A stretch of 64,000 bases of DNA, from assembly GCF_937924975.1 (NCBI RefSeq), contig NZ_CALEYG010000028.1, positions 62,001-126,000 on the forward strand. The letters run 5' to 3'. The position numbers were made by a program, and so were the translations under genes. Shown one piece after another: positions 52,616-61,671 of the stretch; positions within the stretch are counted from its first letter, which is position 1; every line of letters starts with the position of its first letter. This DNA is from an uncultured Stomatobaculum sp. Lineage in GTDB: Bacteria; Bacillota; Clostridia; Lachnospirales; Lachnospiraceae. Below the pieces are notes generated by a model. The model searched no databases, was not told the origin of the DNA, and saw nothing but the letters and a program-made list of their open reading frames with translations.

Positions 52616-52834
52616 ATGCCGTTTTTAATTTTTGCTTTGCTCATGTGGCTCATCTTAAAGTGCACGGGTCTTCTGTTTCGTATTATCGGTAAGGCGCTCA
52701 GCCTTACCTTTGGCGTGATCGGCTACATACTGCTCGCGGCAATCGGGATTATCGGTTTCGGTGTGAGCTTACTGGCAGGCGCCGTGGTGGTGATTGCCGG
52801 GATACTCGCGTTGTTTTTCCTGTTCTTGCGTTAA
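52616..52834 (+). CDS. small hydrophobic membrane protein
   Basis: A 72-aa protein that is almost entirely hydrophobic with two or three helices and Gly-rich turns (GVIGYILLAAIGIIGFGVSL). Start behind AAGGGAGGATAT, 15 nt after the previous gene. Unknown function. Confidence 0.6.
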   Translation: MPFLIFALLMWLILKCTGLLFRIIGKALSLTFGVIGYILLAAIGIIGFGVSLLAGAVVVIAGILALFFLFLR

Positions 52835-52858
52835 CAACATCCGGTGGAGGAAAAAGAA

Positions 52859-55800
52859 GTGCAGGAGAACGAGAATAGGGGATTTGAACTTGAAGTTTGC
52901 GTGGACAGCGTGGAGTCCGGCATTGCTGCGGAAGCAGGCGGGGCGGACCGTCTGGAACTCTGCGGGAGCTTAGAGATAGGTGGCGTCACGCCGAGTTTCG
53001 GCTTATTTTCAGAACTGAGAAAGCGGGTCACGCTGCCGCTCTTTGTCATGCTGCGTCCGCGTTTCGGCGATTTCTGCTATACGGAGGAAGAGTGCCGAGA
53101 GCTCGCGGCGGAGGCAGAGCGCTTTCAGGCGGCCGGGGCGGATGGGTTTGTGCTCGGTATGCTGAAACCCGACGGAAGCTTGGACCGTGAGCGCATTGCG
53201 GAACTCATGAAGCACTGCGGCGGCAGACCGGTCACCCTGCACCGCTGCTTTGATCTCTGTAAGGATCCCTTTGAGGCGCTTCGGACAGCGGAGGAACTCG
53301 GGATAGCGCGCATCCTTACTTCCGGTCAGGCAAATACCGCTGAAGAGGGCGTCGTAGCCCTTGCCTCTCTCGCACAGGAGGCAAAGAGCCTTCGGCTTAT
53401 GGCGGGCTCCGGTGTCTCGGCGGAAAAAATCGAGGCGCTTTACCGCGAGACCGGGATTCTCTCGTATCATATGTCCGGCAAGGTAAACGGGGAGAGTCCC
53501 ATGCAGTTCCGGCGAGAGGGCGTCTCCATGGGGCTGCCGGGCTTCAGCGAGTACAGTAGGAGCTATACTTCTGCGGAAAAGGTGAAAGCGGCAAGAGAAG
53601 TGCTGGAGCGCCTTGACCGCGAGCGGAATCCGGAGGACTGGCACCCCACGGCGGATACGGAGCGGGAAATCAACGAGGCTTTCTTTGCGCGCCTCAAAAA
53701 GTGTGAAGGGCTGAGAGCGGGCTACCGCGCGAGTGTTGCCGCTGCGGGAACGCTGACCAGCGGTGAGAGAACGGCGCTCCGCTACTATTATGCGCTGCTT
53801 CCGGAGAGCGATCTCTGCGGCTATGACTTCTCGCCCGAGACTTTGCTCTCCTTCCTTCGCCCCACGCTCAGGCTTTACCGTGAGCGTGCGGCAGTTCGTG
53901 AACTCCCGGAGAGCTATTTCCTCCAGTACGTCCTTTTGCCGCGCGTCAACAACGAGGAGTTCCGCCCGGTCCGGGAAAAGCTCGCAAACTGCATTGCCGC
54001 TCACTTGGCGGAACAGGGCGAAGAGGCACTGAGCGGTGCAGCGCTTGCGCGCGCGGTGAACTATGCCTGCGCTTCCGAGGGCAGCTATGTGTCGAGCGAC
54101 AGCAGAACCATTTCCGCGGCGGGCTTTTTGGAGTCCGGGCAGGGGCGCTGCGGTGAAGAGTCGGTCTTCTATGTCAATGCGCTCCGCGCAGTCGGCATTC
54201 CGGCGCGCCAGGTCTATGCACCCTGGTGGGCGCACTGCGAGGACAATCACGCTTGGGTTGAGTATTGGGTGGACGGCGCTTGGCACTTTGCGGGTGCCTG
54301 CGAGCCCACGGAGAAGGATGACAACGGCTGGTTCATTGCGGCGGCTGCGCGCGCCATGCTTGTGCACGCCCGCTATTATCCGTTGACACCCGCGGCCGAC
54401 ACGGCGCTGGACCGCGCAACCCTCGCGGGAGAAGAGATACTCGGCGGTCAGAACGGTGTCCTCTACTTGAATCAGCTTGCGCGCTATGCGGATCCGGTGA
54501 AACTGACCGTTCAGGCGGAAGATGCGGAACTCGTGGAGCTTTGCCTCCTAAACAGCGCGGGCATACGCCCCATCTCAATGTACAAGCCGGAGGCGGGTGT
54601 CGAAAAGACCGTTTCCCTCGGAAAGGGCAGTGTGTATGTCCGCTTCCGTCACCCGGGCAAGAATAAGGCTGTCATGGCTGACCTCCGCGCGGGAGATCTG
54701 CGCATTGCGGAGTGCGACTGCAAAGAAGAGGCAGAAGAGCAAGAATTCCGTTTCTTTGCGCCGAACGGCAGCCGCAGCGCGCCCAAGCAGACCGCGGAAG
54801 AGCAGGCACTCGGCCGCGAAAAGTATGTGCGCTGCAATGAAAAGCTTAAGGCAAAGCGCGCTGCACGCCGCGACCGCACGCGTGCCTTTTTGGAGCGAGC
54901 GACATCGCAGGAAGAGCGCATGTATCGGAATGCCTTTGTGGCTTCGCTCTCCGAAAAAGACAGGATAGACGTAAGAGAAGAACTGCTTGAGACAGAGTTT
55001 CAGGCTGCCATGCGGCAGGTCGGAACGCTCACGGCGCGCGCCTTTCTGGAGGGCGTACTCCCGGAGCGCTTTGGCCTTGAGCCGCTCTGCCGTTTCCGCG
55101 GCGAAGCGGAACTCAGTGCAGCCGAGCAGAAGATGCTCGGCGCACGCCTTGCGAGCGAAAACTTGAGTGATGCGGAGATCCTTTCGGCACTCCGCCGCCT
55201 AAGAGGCAGCGGCATTCCGGTGAAACTCAGAAATGAGGACGGCGCACCGCTCTTCTTTGCGGACGGCGACTTCCGCCCCTTCCGCGAGGTGGATGCGGCG
55301 AGAAATCATCTCACGCTTCAAAAGCCGGAGGGAGAGCTCCGCTACGAACAGCACTGGACGCTCTACCGAGACGGAAAGGAACTGGATTTTGAAAAGAAGC
55401 AGTGGGAAGAGAATACGCTCACGCTGCTTCTGCCGGACGGCAAGTATGAGCTCTTTACCGAGAAGCGCCTGCCGAACGGCAATGCCTACGGAAAGCGCGT
55501 GGCCTTTGCGCTCGCAGGCGGCGAAGAAAAAACGCATTTGCTCAGCTTCCCGGAGGTGACGGCAGAGGAATTGCTCGGAAAGATTGTCATTCCGGAAATC
55601 GGCGGGCAGGCTTACGAGACCCCGTTTACCATGGAGTTCTTCCTGGCGCCGGGCGAAGAGCCGAGTGAGCACATCGCAAATGAAATTCTCGCGGAGACAG
55701 AGTCTCTAAAGGCGCTCTGCGCGCAAAAAAAACTCTCCCTGCGCTTCTACCTCAGAGAGGTAGCCGCGGCAGAGAGAGGAAGTTGTAAGACACTGAAGAG

Positions 55801-56017
55801 CCTGTTCCCCGAGGCATTTTCCTGCCCGGAGGATTACGATGCCAAGGAGGAAGTCCTGGCTCGCAAGCTCTTCCTGGAACCCGGTCAGTTGCCGCTCAGC
55901 ATTTTGCGTCGCGGCCGTGACTGCGCGATTTTCTCCGCAGCAGGCTACCGGGTCGGGCTCATTGCCCTGATGTCAGAACTCTTGACGGTGAGTGAGGCGA
56001 GCGCTCCTTCTCTTTGA
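52859..56017 (+). CDS. CutC-transglutaminase-like fusion protein
   Basis: A 1052-aa protein. Residues about 5-215 are a complete CutC domain (ELEVCVDSVESGIAAEAGGA, LCGSLEIGGVTPSFGL, VMLRPRFGDFCYTEEE, HRCFDL, RILTSGQ, LMAGSGVS). After a helical linker, residues about 330-520 form a transglutaminase-like domain: GRCGEESVFYVNALRAVGIP with Cys near 431, DNHAWVEYWV with His near 463, and GACEPTEKDDNGWF. The last 500 residues are charged and lack a clear family. CutC proteins are normally 210-250 aa. There is no signal peptide, so it is cytoplasmic. GTG at 52859 is preferred because GGAGG lies 8 nt upstream; GTG at 52844 is the alternative. Confidence 0.8.
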   Translation: MQENENRGFELEVCVDSVESGIAAEAGGADRLELCGSLEIGGVTPSFGLFSELRKRVTLPLFVMLRPRFGDFCYTEEECRELAAEAERFQAAGADGFVLGMLKPDGSLDRERIAELMKHCGGRPVTLHRCFDLCKDPFEALRTAEELGIARILTSGQANTAEEGVVALASLAQEAKSLRLMAGSGVSAEKIEALYRETGILSYHMSGKVNGESPMQFRREGVSMGLPGFSEYSRSYTSAEKVKAAREVLERLDRERNPEDWHPTADTEREINEAFFARLKKCEGLRAGYRASVAAAGTLTSGERTALRYYYALLPESDLCGYDFSPETLLSFLRPTLRLYRERAAVRELPESYFLQYVLLPRVNNEEFRPVREKLANCIAAHLAEQGEEALSGAALARAVNYACASEGSYVSSDSRTISAAGFLESGQGRCGEESVFYVNALRAVGIPARQVYAPWWAHCEDNHAWVEYWVDGAWHFAGACEPTEKDDNGWFIAAAARAMLVHARYYPLTPAADTALDRATLAGEEILGGQNGVLYLNQLARYADPVKLTVQAEDAELVELCLLNSAGIRPISMYKPEAGVEKTVSLGKGSVYVRFRHPGKNKAVMADLRAGDLRIAECDCKEEAEEQEFRFFAPNGSRSAPKQTAEEQALGREKYVRCNEKLKAKRAARRDRTRAFLERATSQEERMYRNAFVASLSEKDRIDVREELLETEFQAAMRQVGTLTARAFLEGVLPERFGLEPLCRFRGEAELSAAEQKMLGARLASENLSDAEILSALRRLRGSGIPVKLRNEDGAPLFFADGDFRPFREVDAARNHLTLQKPEGELRYEQHWTLYRDGKELDFEKKQWEENTLTLLLPDGKYELFTEKRLPNGNAYGKRVAFALAGGEEKTHLLSFPEVTAEELLGKIVIPEIGGQAYETPFTMEFFLAPGEEPSEHIANEILAETESLKALCAQKKLSLRFYLREVAAAERGSCKTLKSLFPEAFSCPEDYDAKEEVLARKLFLEPGQLPLSILRRGRDCAIFSAAGYRVGLIALMSELLTVSEASAPSL

Positions 56018-57605
56018 GGCGCGTCAGCATCAGGGTATCGCCCTCAAGAATTTCGGTCTGACCGTTCGGAATAATACTTTGATTACCGCGCCGGATGAGG
56101 AAAATAATCTCTCCGCGCGGTAAATTTATGTCTCGAATATGGCTGTGGAGATATTCGCTCGACTTGTCAATCTCAATCTCCGAGAGCTGCATGGCGTTTT
56201 TCGTCTGCACCGCGGGGGCGCAGAGAATCAGAGAGTCGCCTGCTTCCAGCAGTGTGCTGCCCTTCGGAATCAGCTTTTGCTCGCCGCGCACAATGAGAAG
56301 AAACAGGAACTGGAGCGGCAGGGAAAGCTCGAAAATGCGTTTCCCGACCCACTCATTGTCCTCGGCGAGTGTGAGCTGAATGAACTGCACCGGTAGCTCC
56401 TCGCTGTAGTCGGTGAAGGTCTTCATGACATCGTTGCTTAAGTCAATCATATCGAAGCGCCGCGCTGCAAAGGGCAGGAGACTGCCCTGCACCAGGAGAG
56501 ACAAGAGAACGACAAAGAAGATAATGTGGAAAAAGCGCGTGTCGCTCTTTAAGGTCTGCACCGCCATAATCGCAAAGACAATCGAGGAGGCTCCGCGGAG
56601 TCCCGCAAAGGAAATGAGGCGGCTCTGTCCCTTGCTCGCGCGAAACGGCAGAAGCAGGAGTTTCACCGCGAGCGGGCGCGCAATCAGGGTGAGGAACAGA
56701 AACACCGAGACCGCGGAGACCAGAACACCCGGGAGCAGCGAGGGCGTCGCGAGCAGGCCGAGCAGGAAAAAGACCGCTATCTGCATGAGGCCGGTCAAGC
56801 CGTCAAAGAAGTGGACAATGTTCTTCTTGCCGCTCATTTTCACATTTCCGAGGATGATGCCGGTCAGGTAGGTCGAGAGATAGCCGTTGCCGCCGAGCGC
56901 CGCGGAGAGCGCATAGGAAAAGAGCGCAATGCCCGCGATGAAGATAACGTCGAAACCGTCTACCTCAAAGGAAACGCTCTTTAAAATGCGGTAGGACAGA
57001 AGGCCGCAGAGCACGCCGATTGCGATGCCGAAGACAAGCTGCGCGGTCAAGAGGCGGAGTATGCTGCCGACATCGGCTTTGCCGGTCAGAAAGGAGAGGC
57101 AGACCAGTGTCAGCATGTAGGCAATCGGGTCGTTACTGCCGCTCTCGAGTTCCAGAATCGAGGCGGTATTCTCTTTTAAGTCAAGTTTCCGGGAGCGGAG
57201 CACCGAGAAGACGGAGGCCGCGTCCGTGCTGGCGAGGGTTGAGCCGGTCAGAAAGCAGAGCCAGAGCTCGCGCCGAAGCAAGAGAAAGAGGAAGAGCCCG
57301 AGAAAGAGAGCGGTCAGAAACACGCCCGCCGTCGACAGCAGTACGGATTGGCGCGCCACCGGGCGCGCCATTTTCCAGTTGGTGCCGAAACCGCCGTAAA
57401 ACATGATAAAAATCAGGGCGACGGAGCAAACCGTCTCCGAGAGCGCAAAGTTATTGAAGGAAATGCGCGCAAAGCCGTCGCTTCCGAAGGCCATTCCGAG
57501 GAGAATAAAGACAAAGAGAGTCGGAATGCCGAAACGGAACGAGATTTTATTGAAGAAGATACAGGAAAAAATAATCAGTGTAATCAGCAGTAAATTGAAA
57601 TTCAT
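55959..57605 (-). CDS. K+/H+ (Na+/H+) antiporter, CPA1 family with TrkA-C domain
   Basis: A 548-aa protein. About twelve helices carry GIPTLFVFILLGMAFGSDG, LASTDAASVFSVLRSR and LELESGSNDPIAYMLT, which hold the Asp residues of cation/proton antiporters. The C-terminal part (about 390-535) contains two regulatory TrkA-C-like regions (WVGKRIFELSLPLQFLFLLI, LLEAGDSLILCAP). It matches NhaP2/CvrA-type potassium/proton antiporters. Start at 57605 behind AAAGGA. Its last 59 nt overlap the end of the convergent CutC fusion gene. Confidence 0.85.
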   Translation of the reverse strand: MNFNLLLITLIIFSCIFFNKISFRFGIPTLFVFILLGMAFGSDGFARISFNNFALSETVCSVALIFIMFYGGFGTNWKMARPVARQSVLLSTAGVFLTALFLGLFLFLLLRRELWLCFLTGSTLASTDAASVFSVLRSRKLDLKENTASILELESGSNDPIAYMLTLVCLSFLTGKADVGSILRLLTAQLVFGIAIGVLCGLLSYRILKSVSFEVDGFDVIFIAGIALFSYALSAALGGNGYLSTYLTGIILGNVKMSGKKNIVHFFDGLTGLMQIAVFFLLGLLATPSLLPGVLVSAVSVFLFLTLIARPLAVKLLLLPFRASKGQSRLISFAGLRGASSIVFAIMAVQTLKSDTRFFHIIFFVVLLSLLVQGSLLPFAARRFDMIDLSNDVMKTFTDYSEELPVQFIQLTLAEDNEWVGKRIFELSLPLQFLFLLIVRGEQKLIPKGSTLLEAGDSLILCAPAVQTKNAMQLSEIEIDKSSEYLHSHIRDINLPRGEIIFLIRRGNQSIIPNGQTEILEGDTLMLTRLKEKERSPHSPSRVLTSGQ

Positions 57606-57629
57606 GAGCACGGTTCCTTTGCGCCCGCG

Positions 57630-58952
57630 TCAGAGAAAGAGCGAGAGATCCGGTTTTTCAAGGCGAAGTGCATCGCGGAAGTCGGGGTGTGCAATCGCAA
57701 TCATGGCCTCGCGTCGCTCGGCGAGGCTCTTGCCCGCGAGATGCGCAATGCCGTACTCGGTTGCGATTGCCTCAATCAGCGTGCGCGGTGCGGAGACCGT
57801 GCTGCCGCCCGGAATAAAGGGGAGTATGTTCGACTTCCGGACGCCGTCCTTTGTGAGGCGGGAGGAATTGATGCAGATATAGCCGCAGCCGCCCGCCGAG
57901 CGGAACGCGCCCTCGAGAAAGTCCATCTGGCCGCCGATGCCCGAGAGCTGCATGCCGTTTGCCGACTCGGCGTTCTCCTGCCCCATGAGATCCACCTGTA
58001 CGCCGCCGTTAATGCTGATGACACGGCTCAGTTTCCCGATGCGCGCCGGGTCGTGGATGTAGTCGATCGAGTCGGGGCGGAACAAGTCCGGGTTCTCGCG
58101 GAGCCAGTCGTAAAAGTCAGAGCTGCCCATCGCGAGATTAAAGCTGCTGCGCCCGGTGTCGAACTCCTTTCTTGCATTCGTGAGCTTACCCGCGAGATAC
58201 AGCTTCCGATAGGCGTCGCTGATGGTGCCGGTGTGGCAGCCGAGGTCTTTTTTGTCGGAGTCCGCGAGGGCAGAGGCAATCGCAAACGGAACCGTGCCGA
58301 CGCCGAGCGAGAGTACGGCGCCGTCCGGAATCTCGTTCACCACGAGCTCCGCAATTCTTCGGTCAATCTCCGAAGGCGCGCGGTAAGTGCGCTCGGCCAG
58401 CGGCGCGTGTGTGCCCTCGACTATCATATCTGCTTCATCGAGGCGGCAGAGGTTGGAGCCGTCCACACCCGGCAGGAAGGGAAGGTGTTCGTTGATCTCA
58501 AAGATGACCGTCCTTGCGCAGTCGATGATGGTCTTCCAGAGGTAGCAGCCTGTGCCGAGACTCACATTGCCGTCGGCATCTGGGCGGGATACCGGGACAA
58601 AGGCGACATCCGAGCGGAATTTGCCCTGGCGGTATAAAAACGGAACCAGGCGGAGGGCAATCGGCACAAAGGTAATGCGCCCCGCGCGGTACTGTTTCCG
58701 CTCGTAGTCGCCGAGGTGAATGCTCTCATAGCGGAAGGACTGTCCCTCCGGATCGGCCTCGAGGACTGCAATTTTCGGAGCGATGACCAGACCGCCGCGC
58801 ACGGTCACATGGCGGACGGAACCTGTGCGCGCGGCAAGCGCGTTGTCCAGAAGTTCGGGAAAACTGCCGCCGAAACCGTAGTCGATATAATCACCGTCCC
58901 GCACGGCGGCGACAGCCTGCACGGGAGAGACATAAGTTGCTGCTCGCATCAT
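57630..58952 (-). CDS. acetyl-CoA hydrolase/transferase family CoA-transferase
   Basis: A 440-aa protein of the family I-like CoA-transferases (4-hydroxybutyrate or butyrate CoA-transferase). YIDYGFGGSFPELLD is in the N-terminal domain; LSLGVGTVPFAIASALA and GGQMDFLEGAFRSAGG, plus the IATEYGIAHLAGKSLAERRE C-terminus, are diagnostic. It transfers CoA between short-chain acids in fermentation. The start at 58952 (two ATG in a row) follows AAAGGATATTTT; a longer frame to 59063 has no ribosome site. Confidence 0.88.
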   Translation of the reverse strand: MMRAATYVSPVQAVAAVRDGDYIDYGFGGSFPELLDNALAARTGSVRHVTVRGGLVIAPKIAVLEADPEGQSFRYESIHLGDYERKQYRAGRITFVPIALRLVPFLYRQGKFRSDVAFVPVSRPDADGNVSLGTGCYLWKTIIDCARTVIFEINEHLPFLPGVDGSNLCRLDEADMIVEGTHAPLAERTYRAPSEIDRRIAELVVNEIPDGAVLSLGVGTVPFAIASALADSDKKDLGCHTGTISDAYRKLYLAGKLTNARKEFDTGRSSFNLAMGSSDFYDWLRENPDLFRPDSIDYIHDPARIGKLSRVISINGGVQVDLMGQENAESANGMQLSGIGGQMDFLEGAFRSAGGCGYICINSSRLTKDGVRKSNILPFIPGGSTVSAPRTLIEAIATEYGIAHLAGKSLAERREAMIAIAHPDFRDALRLEKPDLSLFL

Positions 58953-59200
58953 ATTGTGAAAATATCCTTTTTTTATTGTCAGAATAGCGGGAAAGCCGTG
59001 GAAAGTCAACGCAGACGGCTTACGGAAGCGGGAATAAGCTTGACTAAAGTAAATAAAAGCCATAGAATGTTGATATAAAACAGATTCAATAGTACAAGAT
59101 TACGAATGAATTTCGGGAAATAAACAGAAGAGTGATTGCGCCGTATGAGCAAAACGAGAGAGACCGGACCGAAAGGCAGATGGTTGAAAGGGGAAGCGGA

Positions 59201-60433
59201 ATGGGAAAGAACTGCGCGCAGGGATGGAAGAGAGGCGTCGCCTTGACAATGGCGGCGCTGTTTTTGTGCACAGCGGGAGGCTGCGGTACGGTGAAGCAGC
59301 CAAAGGACACAGCTGCGGTACAGACCGATGAGCGGATTTCGGCGGCGCTCACAGCGGCGAAAGGGCAGACGGCCGACTATCTGTCCCGGAAATACGCGAA
59401 ATACGGCGACACACTGACATCTTATTATGAGGCAGAGTATACGCCTAAGACAGCGCCTCATACTGCCCTTTCCGCGACCTTTCAGACAAAGAGGTATGCC
59501 GGGACCAATCAGCTGGTCAATGTTTATTACAGTGGGAATCCGTTGCGGGAACAGGATAACTATATGTCCTTTGTGTATCGCGAACGGGTTGAGACAGAGT
59601 ATCAAAATCTGTTGGCCGAAGTTTACGGTGCGGACCATGTGAAACTGGTTGCAGAGCCGGTTGCCTACATCTGGACCGACGAAGAAATCGACGGCGATAC
59701 GAGCTTTGAGACCTATATGCAGCTTGTCGACGAGCAGGAAATCATCGCGCTGGTGAGAAAAGACGAAAAGGAAAAGAAGCAGGATATCCAAAAACTCGGG
59801 AAACTCCTGAAGGCACGAGACCTCGGTGTGAATCTGCTGCTCTATTATGTCGACGACGAGCAATTCGGTGCCGCCGACATGGCAGAAGTGTTAGCGCAGG
59901 GACAGTATGACGGCAACTGCCTCTGCAAGGCTGTGGTGACCTGCAATCCGCAGCGCGGGGAAGCGTGCAGGGCCGAGTGGAGAGCCGGAAATTATATGCC
60001 GGATCTCTGGGCACTCCGGAGAGAGGCTTATGCGGATCCGGAGAAACAGAAGACGCAGGACGAGATTTATCGCGCGGTGCTGAAATTGCCGCTCAAAAAA
60101 ATGGGCGTCAATACCGGTTGGACATTGGACGACATCCTGCGAAAGGCAAATTACCGCAAAGACCGATTTAACCGGGAGGAGCTGTTTGCCTATGAGAGCA
60201 TTCGCGCGAAGCTTGGGCAAGCCAAATATAAACCGCTTCGAAAAAGCTATATTTTGCTGCTCTCGTACCGGGCGGGGCACGGAGGCCCGCTTGTCAAAGA
60301 GGGAGAGGATAACCGGACGGAATTGTGGAAGGCGAGCAATGAGCACATCCGCATGTATCTCGAATTCTGGCCCGGCAATGATGACGAAGGCGGGTTTCAC
60401 GAAGGCACAGTGTTTGCATCGTCGGAATCGTAA
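59201..60433 (+). CDS. lipoprotein, candidate immunity protein of a type VII toxin locus
   Basis: A 410-aa protein. Start at 59201 behind GGGGAAGCGG; signal peptide KRGVALTMAALFLCTAGGC with a lipobox-like end. The mature part has KYAKYGDTLTSYYEAEYTP and DNYMSFVYRERVETEYQNLL, which recur in modified form in the membrane-anchored protein at 61672, so they are paralogues. No enzyme motif. In staphylococcal TslA lipase loci the immunity proteins are lipoproteins encoded next to the toxin, and this gene has the corresponding place. It is probably cotranscribed with the following small genes (11-nt gap). Confidence 0.6.
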   Translation: MGKNCAQGWKRGVALTMAALFLCTAGGCGTVKQPKDTAAVQTDERISAALTAAKGQTADYLSRKYAKYGDTLTSYYEAEYTPKTAPHTALSATFQTKRYAGTNQLVNVYYSGNPLREQDNYMSFVYRERVETEYQNLLAEVYGADHVKLVAEPVAYIWTDEEIDGDTSFETYMQLVDEQEIIALVRKDEKEKKQDIQKLGKLLKARDLGVNLLLYYVDDEQFGAADMAEVLAQGQYDGNCLCKAVVTCNPQRGEACRAEWRAGNYMPDLWALRREAYADPEKQKTQDEIYRAVLKLPLKKMGVNTGWTLDDILRKANYRKDRFNREELFAYESIRAKLGQAKYKPLRKSYILLLSYRAGHGGPLVKEGEDNRTELWKASNEHIRMYLEFWPGNDDEGGFHEGTVFASSES

Positions 60434-60444
60434 AAGGAGGGAAG

Positions 60445-60756
60445 ATGGATCTCTATGTGAATTTGCCGCAGCTCGAAGCGGCGCGGGAAAAGACACATGT
60501 TCTGCAGCGCCGACTCGCTTGCGCGGCGCGGGATATCCGGGCGCTGGAGCGCGGCATGGATCAGAGCGTCTGGAGCGGCAAGGGAAGAGATGGGTTTGTG
60601 CGGCTCTTTCGGCTTTTTGAGCAGGCGCTGGACGGCATGCAGGCTACGTTGGATGAGAAGCAGACTTTGCTTGGCGAGGCTGCTCTTGAGGCAGGACAGT
60701 GTCTGCAAAGTGAAACCGAAGGCTTTTGTGAGGCGTTTACGGCTGCGGAGAGCTGA
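60445..60756 (+). CDS. WXG100-like small helical protein 1
   Basis: A 103-aa helical protein with a central Trp-x-Gly turn (DQSVWSGKGRDGF, about residues 40-52) between two long helices, the layout of the WXG100/ESAT-6 group secreted by type VII systems. Start behind AAAGGAGGGAAG. Members of such trios act as targeting partners for LXG-type toxins. Confidence 0.65.
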   Translation: MDLYVNLPQLEAAREKTHVLQRRLACAARDIRALERGMDQSVWSGKGRDGFVRLFRLFEQALDGMQATLDEKQTLLGEAALEAGQCLQSETEGFCEAFTAAES

Positions 60757-60767
60757 GGGGGAAGGCC

Positions 60768-61070
60768 ATGAAAATAGAGTTACGCCATGAGGCTTTGCAA
60801 TTGCTGCACGATCAGTGGGGCTTACTCGGAGAAGAATTGCGGGAAATTTGGGATGGGGTTCAAGCGGTAGATGAAGACCTCGCGCAGATGTTCACGGGAG
60901 ACATGCAGAGTGCCTATCGGGCAGCTGCGGAGCGCTCGACCGCGCAGGCTTCACAGCTCTCGGATATTTTTGAATCGCTGCTCGCACAGCTGGACGAAGT
61001 CAACCACACGGCAGAGGACTTTGACCGAGCACTCGGGACGATGATTCAGAGAGGAGGAAGGAAAGCATGA
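60768..61070 (+). CDS. WXG100-like small helical protein 2
   Basis: A 100-aa helical protein (LRHEALQLLHDQWGLLGEEL, FTGDMQSAYRAAAERSTAQA). No clear WXG turn but size, helical hairpin pattern and location between two similar genes fit a Lap/TlaA-like targeting partner of a type VII effector. Overlaps the next gene by 4 nt. Confidence 0.6.
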   Translation: MKIELRHEALQLLHDQWGLLGEELREIWDGVQAVDEDLAQMFTGDMQSAYRAAAERSTAQASQLSDIFESLLAQLDEVNHTAEDFDRALGTMIQRGGRKA

Positions 61071-61396
61071 GCTGTCGTTGTAGCGATATTCGCGACTGTG
61101 AGCGGGATTTGCATGTGCTGCAAAGAGCGCTGCGGGATAACGGACAACTGGGGCAGCGCATCCGTACACTTGCGGCGAGCGGACACGCGGGAGAAGAACA
61201 GGATGAAAGAGCCTATCCGGTTGAAGAGAGCCTGCGGGCACGGATGCGACAAAAAACGGAAGAATTCTCTGCGCGGGCATTGGAAGCGCAGCAGAGATAC
61301 CAGCGCTATCTGGAAAATTGTATTTGGGCGGCAGAAGACGATCTTGCGGCAATGCAGGAGGAAGATGACGCCTACCACGAGGATGATGATGACTGA
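61067..61396 (+). CDS. small helical protein 3 of the type VII-like locus
   Basis: A 109-aa protein with helical segments (LHVLQRALRDNGQLGQRIRT, TEEFSARALEAQQRYQRYLE) and a strongly acidic end (EEDDAYHEDDDD). Starts inside ATGA of the previous gene. Unknown family; context suggests a chaperone or targeting factor. Confidence 0.55.
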   Translation: MSCRCSDIRDCERDLHVLQRALRDNGQLGQRIRTLAASGHAGEEQDERAYPVEESLRARMRQKTEEFSARALEAQQRYQRYLENCIWAAEDDLAAMQEEDDAYHEDDDD

Positions 61397-61646
61397 GAGA
61401 CAGAAAACAGCCGGAACATCCCGGCAAAATACAGCGGGAGAAACGCAGGATAAGAATTTTTTTCAAGGACCGGCTGCTTGCCGGGAAGCGGAAAGCAACT
61501 GCTCGGTTTCGCACAATGCAGTGGAAATCCGTCAGCGGGAGATACCCGGTCATGAGATACCGGATTTGCTTCGCTACCTTGCTCTGTACCGGTGCGGTCT
61601 GCTATGCGAGGGAAATACGGATGACAGTTGTCTTCTGATGAGATAA
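61389..61646 (+). CDS. small hypothetical protein overlapping the previous gene
   Basis: An 85-aa frame starting at an ATG inside the end of the previous gene (8-nt overlap). The sequence is polar at first (TERQKTAGTSRQNTAGETQD) and ends LRYLALYRCGLLCEGNTDDS. Three or more Cys are present. No family known; translational coupling is the main support. Confidence 0.45.
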   Translation: MTERQKTAGTSRQNTAGETQDKNFFQGPAACREAESNCSVSHNAVEIRQREIPGHEIPDLLRYLALYRCGLLCEGNTDDSCLLMR

Positions 61647-61671
61647 GAGGCATAGGAAGGGGAAAACAGAC

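Noticed and set aside
53009..54367. 452-codon minus-strand frame opposite the CutC fusion
   Set aside because: The plus strand carries recognisable CutC and transglutaminase motifs over the same interval; the antisense product is Arg-rich and featureless.
57687..58637. 316-codon plus-strand frame opposite the CoA-transferase
   Set aside because: Antisense shadow; the CoA-transferase motifs are on the minus strand.
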